DNA from: Plecoglossus altivelis
Lineage: Eukaryota > Chordata > Actinopteri > Osmeriformes > Plecoglossidae
Direction: 5' to 3'
Assembly: GCA_036571765.1 (NCBI GenBank)
Contig: BROE01000013.1
Location: 16,489,025-16,553,024 of the forward strand
Length of the DNA stretch: 64,000 nt
In this document: piece by piece, positions 1-12,335 of the stretch
Layout: every line of letters starts with the position of its first letter
How positions within the stretch are numbered: the first letter of the stretch is position 1
Position numbers and translations under genes: made by a program
Notes under the pieces: model-generated
The model's input: only the letters and a program-made list of their open reading frames with translations
What the model was told of the DNA's origin: nothing
Database searches by the model: none

Positions 1-814
1 AAACCTGCCCTCGTTTTTACTGTCTTCCCTCTGTGCAGTGTCTCTGCGCCAGCAAAAATGCTACTTTTCCTCTGTAATCAAGATCCGTATCAAAATCTGC
101 TAGGCATTCCTGATGCCAAACTGAAGGTGAGAGAAAGGTCACGCGCTAAATGATAAGGTTTCTGTAATGGGAGTGTGTCAGGGTCAGTTATCTGACAAGT
201 TTCTGCTCAAGTTCAGTGTTAAAGAACCATCCTGGATCCGTCCACCGAATATAAAAACCAGACATGCCTCTCAAATATGATAATTCAACATTGCAATCAC
301 TGTTTATATGACCATAGAGGCGGATAGGAAAGCCAAACAAAGGGTTTAGTAGGCCTTTGATCGCAGTAAAAAAGGATCCTATTGATTTCTCAAGTGCTTT
401 TTAGATCATCTATAAAGGGTAAAAGAACAAAGACATTTCAACTTGAATTGAAGAGAATTGGAATTACATTAGAATAACAGGCATGGGAGGCTGAATTTGA
501 ATAATAAAGTGAAAACAGACAAGGCTTCCTCAGATGAAGACAAAATGTAAGGATTGATTTGCTGTCCTGCAGCGTGCAGTGGCCACCCCCCCACACTAGG
601 TGAGGTATGGATTATTTCCCTCATCCGAATGTCAGAGAGACAGCCAGACAGCACATTAGCAGAGACGTTCTCTCTTACCTCGCAAGGTGACAAAGCTAAA
701 CTAAATTCAATTTCAAAAAAGCAGGAGATGATGCACTAAATGAGTTATTAGCACAGTTCTATTAAGAGTAAACTCCTATGCAACATTCTGTTAAACGCTG
801 CTTGTGTCACTTAC
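1..814. other. parva intron, no exon seen
   Basis: Part of a parva intron. I looked for the expected next CH1 exon on the minus strand and did not find it. Short ORFs on both strands lack family resemblance and splice signals in phase. Confidence 0.6.
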
Positions 815-955
815 AGTCAATAGTCCATTTGACGTTTCTGGTGGAGACCTTAAGGGCGTCATTTATCTTCTCTAGAACCGTCTGCAGTTTCTGCTTCTGG
901 GCGATCTCAGACTGAGTCACCTCAGCTACGTTCAGCTTCTCTCCTTCCAGTTTCT
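815..955 (-). CDS. parva: parva coding exon 5 (CH1 continued)
   Basis: Acceptor TTAACAG, donor T|GTAAGTG. Encodes KLEGEKLNVAEVTQSEIAQK and the following CH1 residues up to KWTID. The next exon is not found in bases 1-814, so it lies outside the window. Confidence 0.95.
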
Positions 956-1804
956 CTGTTAAACAGCAGGAGGAGTTTGAAAACCACATATGCCAAGGTA
1001 CAGTTGCATGAACCGAGTGGGGCAGTCAGAGGAAGTCTGGAATACCAAAGAGTTTCTGGAGAACCTGTCCGTCATAAAGGTCTTCAGCCAAGTCTTTGAC
1101 AATGATTCTCTCCCCCACCAGCACATCATTAATCCAGTCTATAAGGACCTGCACACAAGCACACAGAATTTGCACGTTTTACATTTGACCACTTCTTGAC
1201 AATGTATTTTCGGTAAAATACAGACAGTTTCACACCTTCGTCAGTTCCTGCAGTTTAGGATCATTCCTTGAGTTGGGGTCCACCATGGTGCGTACCTCGT
1301 TCTCCTCTGAAGGTAGAAAACAGAGCACCCGTCAGGCCACATGCACACAGACAGTACACACACACACACACACACAGAAAGACAAACACAAACAATCACA
1401 AGCATACAAGCCTCAGATCATGACTGCATCATAACCCACAACTGGGAAAGAGAATGTGCTTTTGTTAGTAGTTAGGAGCCAGAGGTCTCACCCAGCATGG
1501 TGTCCTCTGGATCCAGCTCAAAGGGGATAGGGCTGAGGGGCAGGTTGATGGCATTCATCCCTTCCTCCTGGAGCTCTGACACTGAAGGAACAGCACATCT
1601 TTAGAGGCCACGCTGAATGTGGCCCACGTTAATTATTACAGAGAGCACTGTGGCCTCCGCTGCGGTGAGAGGCGGGAAAAATGTGTCCAGCAGGGAAAAT
1701 CTGAGAGCAAGTCAAATCGCATCAGCGCCACACAATATCAGTCCCCATCATCGCAGCAGAGAGCAAATAGCAGAAAGAAAGGAAAAGAGAAAGAGAGAGA
1801 TAGG

Positions 1805-1836
<32 letters not shown>

Positions 1837-4069
1837 GTGAGGTGGACTCCTATACTCTACCTAAAGATGTGTGCTCTCCACTCATTCCACCCAATTTCTG
1901 GCACTTTTCCTCAGGTTAAACTGTGCTCTTCCTGCCAGCCAGCCAGTATCATGACACACTGGTCTTACCAGTAGGAGCTGGTTCCAAATACACCAGCTAA
2001 TTATAAGTGGTTACCCTTGGACACGTCTGGGATAGACAGGAGAGATGGAGAGCTTAGCCTAGCTGTGATCTATAAGATGAAGCACCACATTGTTGTGAGT
2101 GACGATCTACAGAGACAATCAGAATGAGCAGTTGACGTAATGAGAATGAAAAGAGTCTGAACGTGTGAATGGCATTAAATGGCAATCGTTGAAATTGTCC
2201 TCATCTCTGACAGATGTGTGTGAAAATGTAACTCCAAATGCTGTACTGTGGTATTATGATTTTTTAAATATATTTTTATGCTGAACTACATATACATTCT
2301 CCAAATTATTTGATAAAGAATGCTATCAATATGAATTATTATCTCATATGTCCACCAGCTCCATGGAAAATACATCATATATTCAATGAGTAGAAATCTA
2401 TTAAATAACTATGGTTCTAATGCATGCATTTATAGTTCATGCATAGCTCAAGCAGTTCATACAAAGAAAAATAACCTGAACATCTATGCATAGTACTGTA
2501 CATATGCCTGTTAATGATAGCACAGGCTTTTTAAAAAGCTTTTAAGGTTGCTAGCTAACGATTCAATTGTTCAAGTGGGCGGTAGGCAGTATTTATATGA
2601 TGAGTGATGAATTGAACCAATTCAACCCGGTTACATGAGCAGTGCGCATCAATACACCCATGTGACAACAATCCTCACTATCCTCACACAGTATTGCCTC
2701 ATGTGATCACAGCATGTGAAAGCACCTTCGTATGCGCGTGTGCTCGTGCGTTTGTACGTGGGCGCGTTAGTGTGTGTTTGTGGAAGGGGCCTACAGAAAG
2801 GGCCACTACACACTAAGGTGTTTTCAGCTTCCCTCAGAGAAGAGGAAGTAGCCCCCCCCCCCAGAGAGATATCAACATCCTGTCACTAATCAACACCAAT
2901 ACGTCCCCATGCTGTTCATGCCTAGCTCCCTGAGAGCAGCTAGTGAGACGACTCTTGGGTTCTTCCATGAACTGCTTCATCCATTTACAAGCTTCTTCAA
3001 ACCGACGAAGGTCCGGTCGCAGACGACCGGTAAAATGGGAGTTCCCATTCCGAATTTTTGGGTTGTCTATTCATATTCTGGGGCTGAAGATTTACAGAAA
3101 TTTCCCTCTGGTCCCACCTGTTTGCATACCCATCTCCAAGTAACCATGCAAATGGGATATAATACATTTTTATTTCACAATTTCCTCTAAGCTCGGATTG
3201 ACAAACTGCTGAAATCACAGGCGCACTGACAATGTATCAGACACAGTCGAAGAATCTCAAATGTAACAAATGACAGCTGTTTAAAAAAAATCTCGAAAAC
3301 TGTATGCCAAAATGAAATGTGTGCCTTAATGTAACATTACTAGCCTACACAAAAAATACCTGTTTGGATTGAAAGCTTGTATCACCTCTGCAGTTAACAT
3401 TGAGGCAGGGGTTTGAAAGAGCATGAGATTCTTATCATTCCCTTATGATTCATTACCAAGGGCAAGGCCCTTGGGCGTCTTTCCTTACATGGCAAAAGCT
3501 GTGTGAGTTGTAAACACAGTGACGGTCTGTGCTTGATGTTAGACTAGACTCACTTCATGGACCATGAGAGGTCCCGTTATTTTGATCAATAAGATATACC
3601 AATGATTGTTGAGGAACTGGGGTTGGTATGGCAGGACAGGCCATATTAGTCCCACTTAGGATCGTCGAGCGACGTATTTAAATGTCAAAAGATAAATAGA
3701 CACACCCGATGGGAATGTGTAATAAAAGTAGTAGTGATTAGTGACTTTTTATTTTTACAAAAACACTTTCATTCATTGGTCATATAGGACTAGGCCTGCG
3801 TAAAAAGTACATGAAATTACATTTGAATAGTTATGAACGTTTTATTTTTACAGTACCAAAACACATTAAAACGTAAATTCCACATGGAACAAGGTTCAAT
3901 TTAAATATAAAAAGTTACTGATGCAAGATCACGAACCTTCTTTTGCCTTTTTTCTTCTAGCCAAAGTTCCCCCGAGTTTTCCGAGAAAGGAGTCATCTTT
4001 TTTTCTGGTGGGTGGTGATTTTGGAGTCGGGGATTTAGAAGACGGTGATTTCTGAGGCGATGAAGCCAT
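815..4069 (-). CDS. parva: Alpha-parvin, 5' part of gene (five coding exons, partial)
   Basis: Alpha-parvin is a focal-adhesion adaptor. It binds integrin-linked kinase and F-actin through two CH domains. Coding exons are 4069-3937, 1581-1492, 1306-1236, 1148-1046 and 955-815 (minus strand). All introns are GT-AG and phases join exactly, giving 179 codons plus one base. The N-terminus is Ser/Pro/Lys-rich, with repeated KSP-type motifs and the block KKDDSFLGKLGGTLARRKK, typical of alpha-parvin. CH1 starts near residue 97 with VLIDWINDVLVGERIIVKDL. The ATG at 4069-4067 has G at -3 and G at +4, a good initiation context. The gene continues past base 1: CH1 is incomplete and CH2 is absent. Residue-level match to alpha rather than beta/gamma parvin is from my memory of the family. 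Confidence 0.95.
1046..1148 (-). CDS. parva: parva coding exon 4 (start of CH1)
   Basis: Acceptor TGTGCAG, donor TTTG|GTATTC. Encodes VLIDWINDVLVGERIIVKDL and DLYDGQVLQKLF, the first helices of the CH1 domain. Confidence 0.95.
1236..1306 (-). CDS. parva: parva coding exon 3
   Basis: Acceptor CTTCAG, donor AAG|GTGTG. Encodes EENEVRTMVDPNSRNDPKLQ and the start of the CH1 approach; ends in phase 0. Confidence 0.94.
1356..1376. repeat. CA microsatellite
   Basis: Short pure CA run in a parva intron. Confidence 0.8.
1492..1581 (-). CDS. parva: parva coding exon 2
   Basis: Acceptor TTCAG before 1581 and donor G|GTGAG after 1492. Encodes the conserved linker VSELQEEGMNAINLPLSP and the following FELDPEDTML; phase 1 at both ends. 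Confidence 0.94.
1582..3936. other. parva intron 1
   Basis: About 2.35 kb between coding exons 1 and 2. AT-rich, with a GA microsatellite near its 3' end (in transcript sense). No other structure recognised. Confidence 0.7.
1791..1838. repeat. GA microsatellite
   Basis: Imperfect GA run with GATA interruptions in parva intron 1. It makes the spurious Arg/Glu-rich ORFs on the plus strand. Confidence 0.85.
3937..4069 (-). CDS. parva: parva coding exon 1
   Basis: Contains the start codon and 44 codons plus one base, ending at donor G|GTTCGT. It encodes the basic, Ser/Pro-rich N-terminus with SPQKSPSSKSPTPKSPP, potential proline-directed phosphorylation sites. Confidence 0.95.
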
Positions 4070-4400
4070 TTCTTGTTTCCAATTGCGTTATTATCTACCT
4101 GAACGTGCTAGTTTGTGTCATTGAAATACTTTCTGCTTGTTAAAGTTCAACTAACGGAAGCGGAATTCCAAGTATGCGCATTTCAATGAGACGTCTCCGT
4201 GTTATTTGATTCCCGTGGTTCTTCCCGTCCGGTTCCCACCCATTTTTCCCTACCGAATAGGAAAATCACTAGCTCCGCTATAACGGTATCAGTATTTCCT
4301 CCGGGATTTTCCATTAAACAAATATAAAGGTTCTTACGTGTAGGTATACAATCACGATTTCGCATGTTTTCGAAATATAAAACTAAACATAAAATATAAT
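4070..4400 (-). promoter_or_regulatory. Probable parva 5' UTR and proximal promoter
   Basis: Immediately upstream of the parva start codon on the minus strand. No clear TATA box at a usable distance and no dense CpG island. This is assigned from position only. Confidence 0.35.
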
Positions 4401-7097
4401 TGGTCTCAGGAAATATATTCCTGAGACCGTTTTTAGCCAGTCTTCTGTCTGTAAATACTTCCCTATGTAAAAGTCAGCCTGTGGCCTCTCTTTTGATACA
4501 ATTATTTGAACTAACAAAACCATGTCAAGATGTACAGGGGACCTGTCTGCCATGTGATGTCATTACAGAGACATTTCCCATGTTGTCCTGGTGGACAGTC
4601 TGGTGTGGTCCTGATGTTACAGGCAGACTTGGTGGCCCTCTGGCCCTGCTGTCTAGCCCAGAACCAACTCCACCCTGCGCTGTTGTTGTTTCAACCTTCA
4701 GTAATCTGACCAGCCCTCTCAAATGCATTTCTCAATAGACTAATGTTATGTTATTTGACATGAGATGGAGAGATAAGGAGAGAGGCCTGTTTTTAAGATT
4801 ACATTTAGAAATTGCAGAATCATGTTGTTCTGTATTAGCTGGCATTGCACTTTGTATAGAGAGAACACTCTTATCAGCCTATTGACATATTTATGCCAGT
4901 GGTATTTTACTCGTATTTTGTCTGACTGACGTCAAATTTGTTTTTGTAGACATTAAAATAATAATTGGAAATACAATAACAAAGAAGCCTAATTGTTACA
5001 TAACCAATCATCATAACCACAAATTAAATATGAGAAAATGTTATCTGCGCCACTGATTGATGAAGTGGAATTGATTTGCCACGAAGAGTGGTTACATGTT
5101 CATGTGGTGTGTATCACTGGAACATATTTATTGTACCGATGTGCATTTCTTTCTGCACTGGGAAGGTTACTTCCATTTAAGGAAATGATTTGTATGAAAG
5201 TGCTAAGATAATGAAATGTTACATTTTTAGATTCATCCCTCCCCTATTTCCCAGTTTTTATTGCCTCCTTACAGCTTCTGTAATTTCAATGCAATTTCAA
5301 CCACAGATTGCTATTTTGCTTGAATGTTAATCATTGTTATTGCATAACCTGTTTGCAAGTTCGTTTTTGTATTTAAGATAAGGGCATTTAAATGTAATAT
5401 GAAATGCTTCTAGGGTCAGACCAGCAGCTGTCACATTGCTCCCCACAGGAAGAGTGACGAGGACAGACACAGCAAAACAAGTGAGGGTGGCCACTGCAGT
5501 CAATTTCAGTGCTATAGTACCTCACCACAAACACCCCACGCTGTGCCTTGCTCAGTTCTATGAAAGAGAGTGAGTGGTAGAGCAAGACCATTACAAAAAA
5601 ATTGTTTTGTGTCAGCAATGAAATAAAATGACCTCATTGCCCCGTGGTCCTCAGTCACCAACTGACACATGTGTTTCTGTGAATTCAGAGCCATAGAGCC
5701 CTTGTTGATGCTGTTGTTTGATACTGTGCAGCCACATGGAGGAAATCTCCTTGTGAGACGCCACACAATTAATGAGAGTGAGAGATCTGTTGCAGGGATT
5801 GTTTTGTCAGAGTCGCCCCATGATTATGGTGGCTCAGTTTGATTTTTTTCCCCCGCGCTGGAGGACCCTGCTGGGGGGAGAGGCACTGGGAGCACGGCGG
5901 CGCAGGGATGAGAGCCAGGCCCTTCCTTCCTCCTCCACACCCCCTCCCCTTCCACATCCGGCGTCCACTGTGCCTTCCCTCTACTCCCCGCTGGGGTCCG
6001 CCTCCCCACTCGAGGTCAGGCAAGAAGAACTACACGTTCCCTCACCTATTCCACGCACATCCTCTCTGCCCATTAAGAGAAGTTCTATTCCAAGTGACAG
6101 TCCACCGTGTACCAGCGTACACACCAAGGCCATCACAGCTGTAAGGATGACACAAAGGACTGGGTGATCCTAATGTACTGTACAATAAATCTCTGAGTGT
6201 CCTCTACAGAGAGTGTTCTGGTGTAGAATACAAGGGATGGAAACCTCTGTCACGTTTATAGCTTGTGTTTAGCGTCACTGGCAGAGACGTAGGGGTCAAT
6301 ATGCAGCAAGAGACAAGCACAGACCCAGACGCTTAAAAAAATACGATTGACCACAGGATAGTTCCCTTGGTTAGCTCTTTATCATGGTCTCTTTTAACCC
6401 TAACCCTCTTCTCCAGGCACGAAACACAAGTAATCCAATGCAAAACAGATCATTTATGCAGTACGGTCAGACTAAATGCTTTTAAACTGGAGCTCTGTTC
6501 TCTTCAATTGCGTAAGCAGGGGTCGCATGGTGGGTCTAAATGGCTTTGCATGGTTTGTTCTCTGCCTGTAATTGAATAGAATATCACCAGCCAGTAATTC
6601 TGCAGATAACCCCAAGGTACTGTGTACATCATCTGCACCTTTACTTGTATCCATTCATGTAGTCAATTCTGCAACATAAACATTAGGAGTTCTGCTTGTA
6701 GAAAATGTACTGTGCGATAAATTTAATAATTGAAGATTTTCCATGAAGATCGGCATTTAAAAAATGAATTTAATCTAGGAATGTGAAATTGTTTTCTGTT
6801 GTCCTTGAAGGGATAATTGTCCTTTGAATTGGTATTTGTGGTGAAGGTCACATACAGGCTGTGACAGTATGACATGACACCCATCATATTGTCAGATAGG
6901 GGGTTGGGTGAAGATCACATTAACCTTTCGAAAAGGAAATATAACACAGATTGTCTCACAAGACTGTTGATAACAAAATTGGCAGCCTAAAAGTGAACAA
7001 TGGACAATATAACAATGATAGCATAGAGTCTTGTCTCTGTTGACAAACATTTTTTTAAATCCTCCAGTTTGTTAGTGTGACTCATTCAGGACAACAG

Positions 7098-7110
7098 TGT
7101 CCTCTAGTGG
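7098..7110 (-). promoter_or_regulatory. CTCF-like core motif
   Basis: The plus strand reads TGTCCTCTAGTGG, so the minus strand reads CCACTAGAGGACA. This fits the established CTCF core (CCASYAGRKGGC-like). One mismatch-tolerant motif is weak evidence on its own. Confidence 0.35.
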
Positions 7111-7533
7111 ATGTCCTTTTCACTTGCGGATTGTCTTATTTCAACAACAGTCCAGTTAACGGATGCATGTAGATGTCATTGTCATTCTGTTCCCTGCATG
7201 ATAACTTGGATCATCAACTTGTCTTATAACTGCATATGCTCTTCCGTACTTTAAGGTTGTCATGGAACATGGAAAGCTATACACTTGTGTGATTTGTAGA
7301 GGATTTTATTAAAAAGCATATGCATGACTTGTGAAACTGATACATCGGCCCATTTCCTGCTACAATAACAGACAAATCGGAGCTCTGAATCCTACTGTTG
7401 CAAATCAGAGCTCGGCTCAGAGATCAGGACAAACAGGGAGGGCAGAGGAAAGACGTACCACAGGAAAAGGAAGAGGTGGAAACCAGGAAGGACGGCCTTC
7501 ACAGACAGGGACAAACACGCTAGAAAGAGACAG

Positions 7534-7538
<5 letters not shown>

Positions 7539-7613
<75 letters not shown>

Positions 7614-7616
7614 GAG
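7539..7616. repeat. Compound (GA)n-(GACA)n microsatellite
   Basis: A run of GA dinucleotides passes directly into about nine GACA tetranucleotides. The reading frames through it give artefactual Arg/Glu and Cys/Leu/Ser ORFs. Confidence 0.9.
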
Positions 7617-8552
7617 CGGAATTTATTTCCCAAGAGGTCTGGAAACTGTTCTGCACAGTAGATGGGAGTTTCAGCTGAAGGCTGATCATGGATGACAAGA
7701 TACGACCAGCCGGAGGGTGGCATTGAAGGAACAGAGATCCTTTTTATTTACCTGGGATCTAGCTTTCTATTTAATTAGTCTTCTGAACACTTTGCCCTTT
7801 CCACGTTTCAGTATTTGACGTTATTTCTGTTCATGTTTTATGTATCAAAGTGGGTTATTTTTGTTCCTCTTTATTTTATGTTTTTTTCAAATCATTGTTT
7901 TATTTGTTTTTATAACTATTATAGAATTCCTTGGAACTCTGTTAAACAGCTCTAGAGATTTTAAAGTATCTGATTTCAGTTTTTCCTTTTTCATCGTCTA
8001 GTTTTTTTGTCACACAATGAGCTGCACCGCCTGTTCGGTTCATTAGCAAACAGAAAGAGTTTTGTTAACAAATCTTACGAATGTCAAGTGTGATTGGGAC
8101 TTCTATTAATAAAAAGTCTGCATTTTTTCCAGTTAAAAGTACCTTTCAAAGAACATACAGACCATTGAAACAACATTTCGACATCAATAACCTTTCATAC
8201 AAGATATATTCCATTCAAATATATTGCTCTTACTAAACTATCTTTCGTTCTTAATGAAAAGGAACTCTCCACTGAGGCTCGTAGTGAAGCTTTGTGTTGT
8301 CAAGTTCAGGGTCACACATATAAGCTTCAACTCAATAGCTGCTCCTTCAGCAGAAGGGAGGGTGTGACGATCTGTCCAGAACAGCATCCTAATGGGAACT
8401 CTTTGTTTTCCTTGTCCTGTCCTTGATTCACAGGGGCCTTCATCTCTTTCACTGTCACACTGTAAGAGCCAGAGACTCTGAGTCCTGTGGGTCCCTCCGT
8501 GACTGTGTGGTCCATGTGAGGTTCCCTCCAGAATATTGGCATAAATGAACAT

Positions 8553-8960
8553 TTGTATCGGTGGAGGCTCCTCAGGAGAGGATCATCCTCCTCGGTGAAA
8601 TCTCATAAAACTTTATTAGATACAATTCTACTAAACAGTTCAATATTTAATCAAAAACTGTTATGAAATGCATAGTGTTGAAATGATGGTCTACATAGTA
8701 ACAAAAGCGCTGTCTGTAATGGAACTATTCTACATTCGGAGGACAGCTAGCGGCCGTCCTCTGGCTGCAATGACTTCAATACAAAACCTAAGACTGATGG
8801 AGGCCCTGTTCATGGATAAGCACAGCGTTTAAATACCTCTTCCAGAGGATGTCCTCACACCAGTCAAAGCTTTGGCAGTATGAACTCGCATGCAGTCAAT
8901 CCAATCGTGAAACAGTATTAGTAGTATCCACAGAGCTATATCAGGGGGGTAAAGTGGCAA
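8553..8960. mobile_element. Interspersed repeat, salmonid-like
   Basis: Begins near GGTGGAGGCTCCTCAGGAGA and includes TGACTTCAATACAAAACCTA and a repeated GGACAG/GGATGTCCTC theme. I recall a very similar dispersed repeat from salmonid genomic sequence. Its class and exact ends are unknown to me, and no target-site duplication was established. Confidence 0.4.
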
Positions 8961-9959
8961 CACCTGCTTCACTGCTAGTCTCCTGTGATGCTCACTGGGG
9001 TCACATCAATGGCTACTTGAGCATATACGTTTAAATGTGTAGGCCTGCATGGATCTGGAGGATGTTTTTTTGACAACAACACATTTTAAATCATTGATTT
9101 TCAAATGAACAATCATTTAGACTTTAGGTTTCAAACAAAACCTTTATATTCTGCATCTGACTTCTGGCCAACTGCCTCTGTAGGTGGGCTCTAAGATATT
9201 TGCCTTAAATTCTCCTCAAGAATGTTTGGTTGAGTTTAGAAGGGAGATTAGTGAGTGGGTTTACGCTGTCCCAGGCTGAGCCAGAACCAAAACACTGACA
9301 GAGAAGAGGAAGGGTTCCTTATTTCATAGTGTAAAAAGAGCGAAAAAGGGGTTCCCATGCTAGGCTTTACACACCAAATCCACAGAGCACAAAAAATCAT
9401 TTTGGCAAAGGGTTTGCTTGTTGCCATGACAATACCCCATACAATAATACAAAAATAAAATACTGCCAATTGTGCACATTGGGTTGGTCAAAGAACCAAG
9501 GCTGGATTTTAAATTTACAAGCCTCAGCACAATATGGTAATTTCCTTTTTAAATGTCGTGATACAATGAAAACTCTTCAGACGCATCGCACAGAAGAGTC
9601 AGCATCATGAATGACCTGACTCCAGAGCACATCCATTGATGCACATGTCGTAAAAAATATGTGTTCCTCTTCAGGTCGACCACAGAGGAAGAGAAGACAT
9701 TCTAGGGTGATTAAAAACAGGTGTCAGGTATAATGGATACTTTTGGTGCTGCTAAATTAGCAGTAAGGCCATGGCTGATCCCTCTGAGTCAGTGAGCCGG
9801 TTTCCTCTTGCTGAAACTGAACTGTCTGAACTCATGCCTGTCCAGCAAAATGATAAGGACGTCAACCAGAGACACATCCCTTCTGGAGTCTATTCAGCAT
9901 AGACACTGAGACTGGTAATGAACTGACTGCTAATGAATATAGTGATCAAGGTTAATTTA

Positions 9960-9960
9960 G

Positions 9961-10005
<45 letters not shown>

Positions 10006-10015
10006 TTCTACTACT
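9960..10015. repeat. (TAC)n trinucleotide microsatellite
   Basis: About thirteen ACT/TAC units followed by imperfect TTCTAC units. Confidence 0.9.
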
Positions 10016-11153
10016 ATAGTCACAGTATTCACTGTATAATTTTCTCAATTAATCAACACATGTGAAATATAATGAAATAATGGACCATTTCTGTTCCATA
10101 CACACATTCTTTATTTCACAATTCTTGCAGATACAGAAATGCCATTTTATTGTGACAGGTTCTCTGTTAAGTCCTACGGCGAATTGTTGAATTCACATGA
10201 CAGCTGTGTTTAACCTGTTACAGTATGGCACTGAATGAACCGCATGGGAGGACAGTCCCCTCTGCTTGTGTTGGTCTAGAGAACGTTCTGGGGTGGCAGC
10301 TTCTGGGTGGAGACAAAGAGGGAGAGAGTGGAGAACAGCGCAGGGCTACGCGCTCAAAAGAGGAAGCGTCACAAAGCATTTCCTCTTTAAACAGGCGTTA
10401 GGCTGGAAGGAACAAAGGCAAATGTCAAAACACTTTAATAAGCATGCTGAGAGTGGCTACAGCATCCTATACAACACATTACTTTGCCTTGGAGGGAGTA
10501 TGAAAGAAAGGTGATACCATTGAAGGTGGAGGTTCAATGATTAGTTAGGGAGTCCATTTGCGGTTTGTTTGGAAGTGCAAACACAAAGATGTCATGGTTA
10601 AAAATCTGAACAGGTTTCGTTTAGATGAACACATTAACACACTCATGATCATGCAGATCACCTTCAGAAGGTCATGTCTCCTAACCAATCAGAAGATTCA
10701 GCTTCGGAAACTTGTAAACAAGCTTCAAGAGAATCAGGAATAGGAATAAGAGATGAAAGAAAGAACATGAGTTAACATTCAGGAAAGAGAGATAATGTCT
10801 ATCTATTAAAAAGCCATAGATGGTTTGTAATTGTGAAGTAACCATTAAATTGCAAATCATAATAAAGTTGTTTTCTGAGAAACACGGATGAGGAATGAAA
10901 ATAAAAGAGCCAATGTGGATCTTTTAGACTATAGTTTATGACAACATACTGTCAGACCAAGAAGGGATCATGTGTGTTGCAGACCAAACACTGGACATAT
11001 TCAAACTGTCACAATATTCCAGTTTAGGGAAGATTATTTACTCTCTAAAGTGCTTTAAAATTGGACTTTGTAAATGTGTCAGGTGTGAATACAATGTAAA
11101 CATGCAGCTGTCTTCCAATCTTAAGTTTGTTTGTACAAAGATGCTGTGATAGT

Positions 11154-11159
11154 TTTATT
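11154..11159 (-). terminator. Candidate polyadenylation signal for mical2
   Basis: AATAAA on the minus strand, about 1.18 kb after the stop codon. A second copy is at 10110-10115. The choice between them cannot be made from sequence alone. Confidence 0.3.
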
Positions 11160-12335
11160 ACTCAACAAGGTTATCAACACAGGCCAATTAGAGACAAGCA
11201 GACAACATGGCACATCCAGAGTTATGAACAAAGTTATGCGTAAACAGTCCAAATCAGGCAAAAAAAATGTCCAAACATGTGTATGTTGTTAAAACATATT
11301 CAACGACACCTATAATACTGCACATATGTTGGTTTGTCCCCAATGCATGCTTTAGAGTCTCAGGAAACCCATCTCCAATTTTCTCAATCGCAAATATTTT
11401 CAGTTGGGTGATTTTAGCTTCTTTTACGGGTTCAAGACTAAACAGCAGATGGCAGCAGGGATTCAGATTGAAGCAGGCCATGAGCGTGACACACAAACAC
11501 ACTCTTACAGCAAAGAACACATCAAATAAAACCATAAAAACCAAGGTTGATTAATAATGAAGTCTAGTGAAAATAACCTTTACACTACAGTCATAGTATT
11601 ATAAAAAAAACTCTTGTTGAACCTCTGTTTGCATGTGTCAGACGGAAGGTAGCTGGCAGACCCTGAGCGCCAGATGAATGCAGTATACTGACATAGAACA
11701 GAGCCAGGCATCCTGACCCACGCGTGAGACTGGTCACAGCTGCGTGGCATGGCATCAGTAGGATACAGTAGGGCCTTTAGCATCATTACAGGTCTCGTCA
11801 CTACTGACTGGGACACACATGGCACGGAGAACGCTAACCGGCCTTCCATTACAACAAGTATCAGGCCCGAGCCAATACAGCTCCACAAGGTAAAGTGCTT
11901 CAAGTCAGTCTTTTAAAAAATGTTATTATTGGATCCGTAAAATTCAACCTACACTTAAGTTAAGCTATTGAACAACCGGCTTAATTCAGTTCAAGTCAGT
12001 TAACAATTTGCTCAACTCTACAGCAACGTAGATGTTATCAGCAGTGAAACCAACACCCGACTGATACTGACCATCCAAGGACCAAATACAGTATATAACA
12101 TCCCTATCTTTTCTTTGGTAGGAGAAACATATTAACCGCCATGAACAACCCTAATAAGTCAGCTAATACTACCAAGGTGCATGTGCACGTAGTCAAACGT
12201 TAGCCTGCCATCACATGACAAGATGAGTTGAAACAGGACAAGCCGGTTAAAATGTTCAGCCAGGCCACAGACCTTATTGCACTAGGGTTAGGGGTTAAAG
12301 GGCAGGGGTTAGGCCACCCTTTTTCGGACTAGCGT

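Larger units (their letters stand above)
4401..8550. other. Intergenic, parva-mical2
   Basis: About 4 kb with no coding exon recognisable on either strand. It holds one complex GA/GACA microsatellite and one CTCF-like motif, listed separately. The remaining ORFs are short and have no family signature. The 5772-6167 ORF is Pro/Ser-rich because of base composition. Confidence 0.6.
9041..12335 (-). other. Probable mical2 3' UTR and downstream flank
   Basis: Lies downstream of the mical2 stop codon on the minus strand. AATAAA hexamers in transcript sense occur at 11154-11159 and 10110-10115; either could end the transcript. A TAC trinucleotide tract lies at 9960-10015. No coding exon recognised. 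Confidence 0.4.

Noticed and set aside
5772..6167. 131-codon plus-strand frame, Pro/Ser-rich
   Set aside because: Overlapping open frames on both strands show this is GC-driven; no family similarity or promoter.
12286..12313. Telomere-like GGGTTAGGGGTTAAAGGG stretch
   Set aside because: Only two or three degenerate TTAGGG-like units, too few to call an interstitial telomeric repeat.
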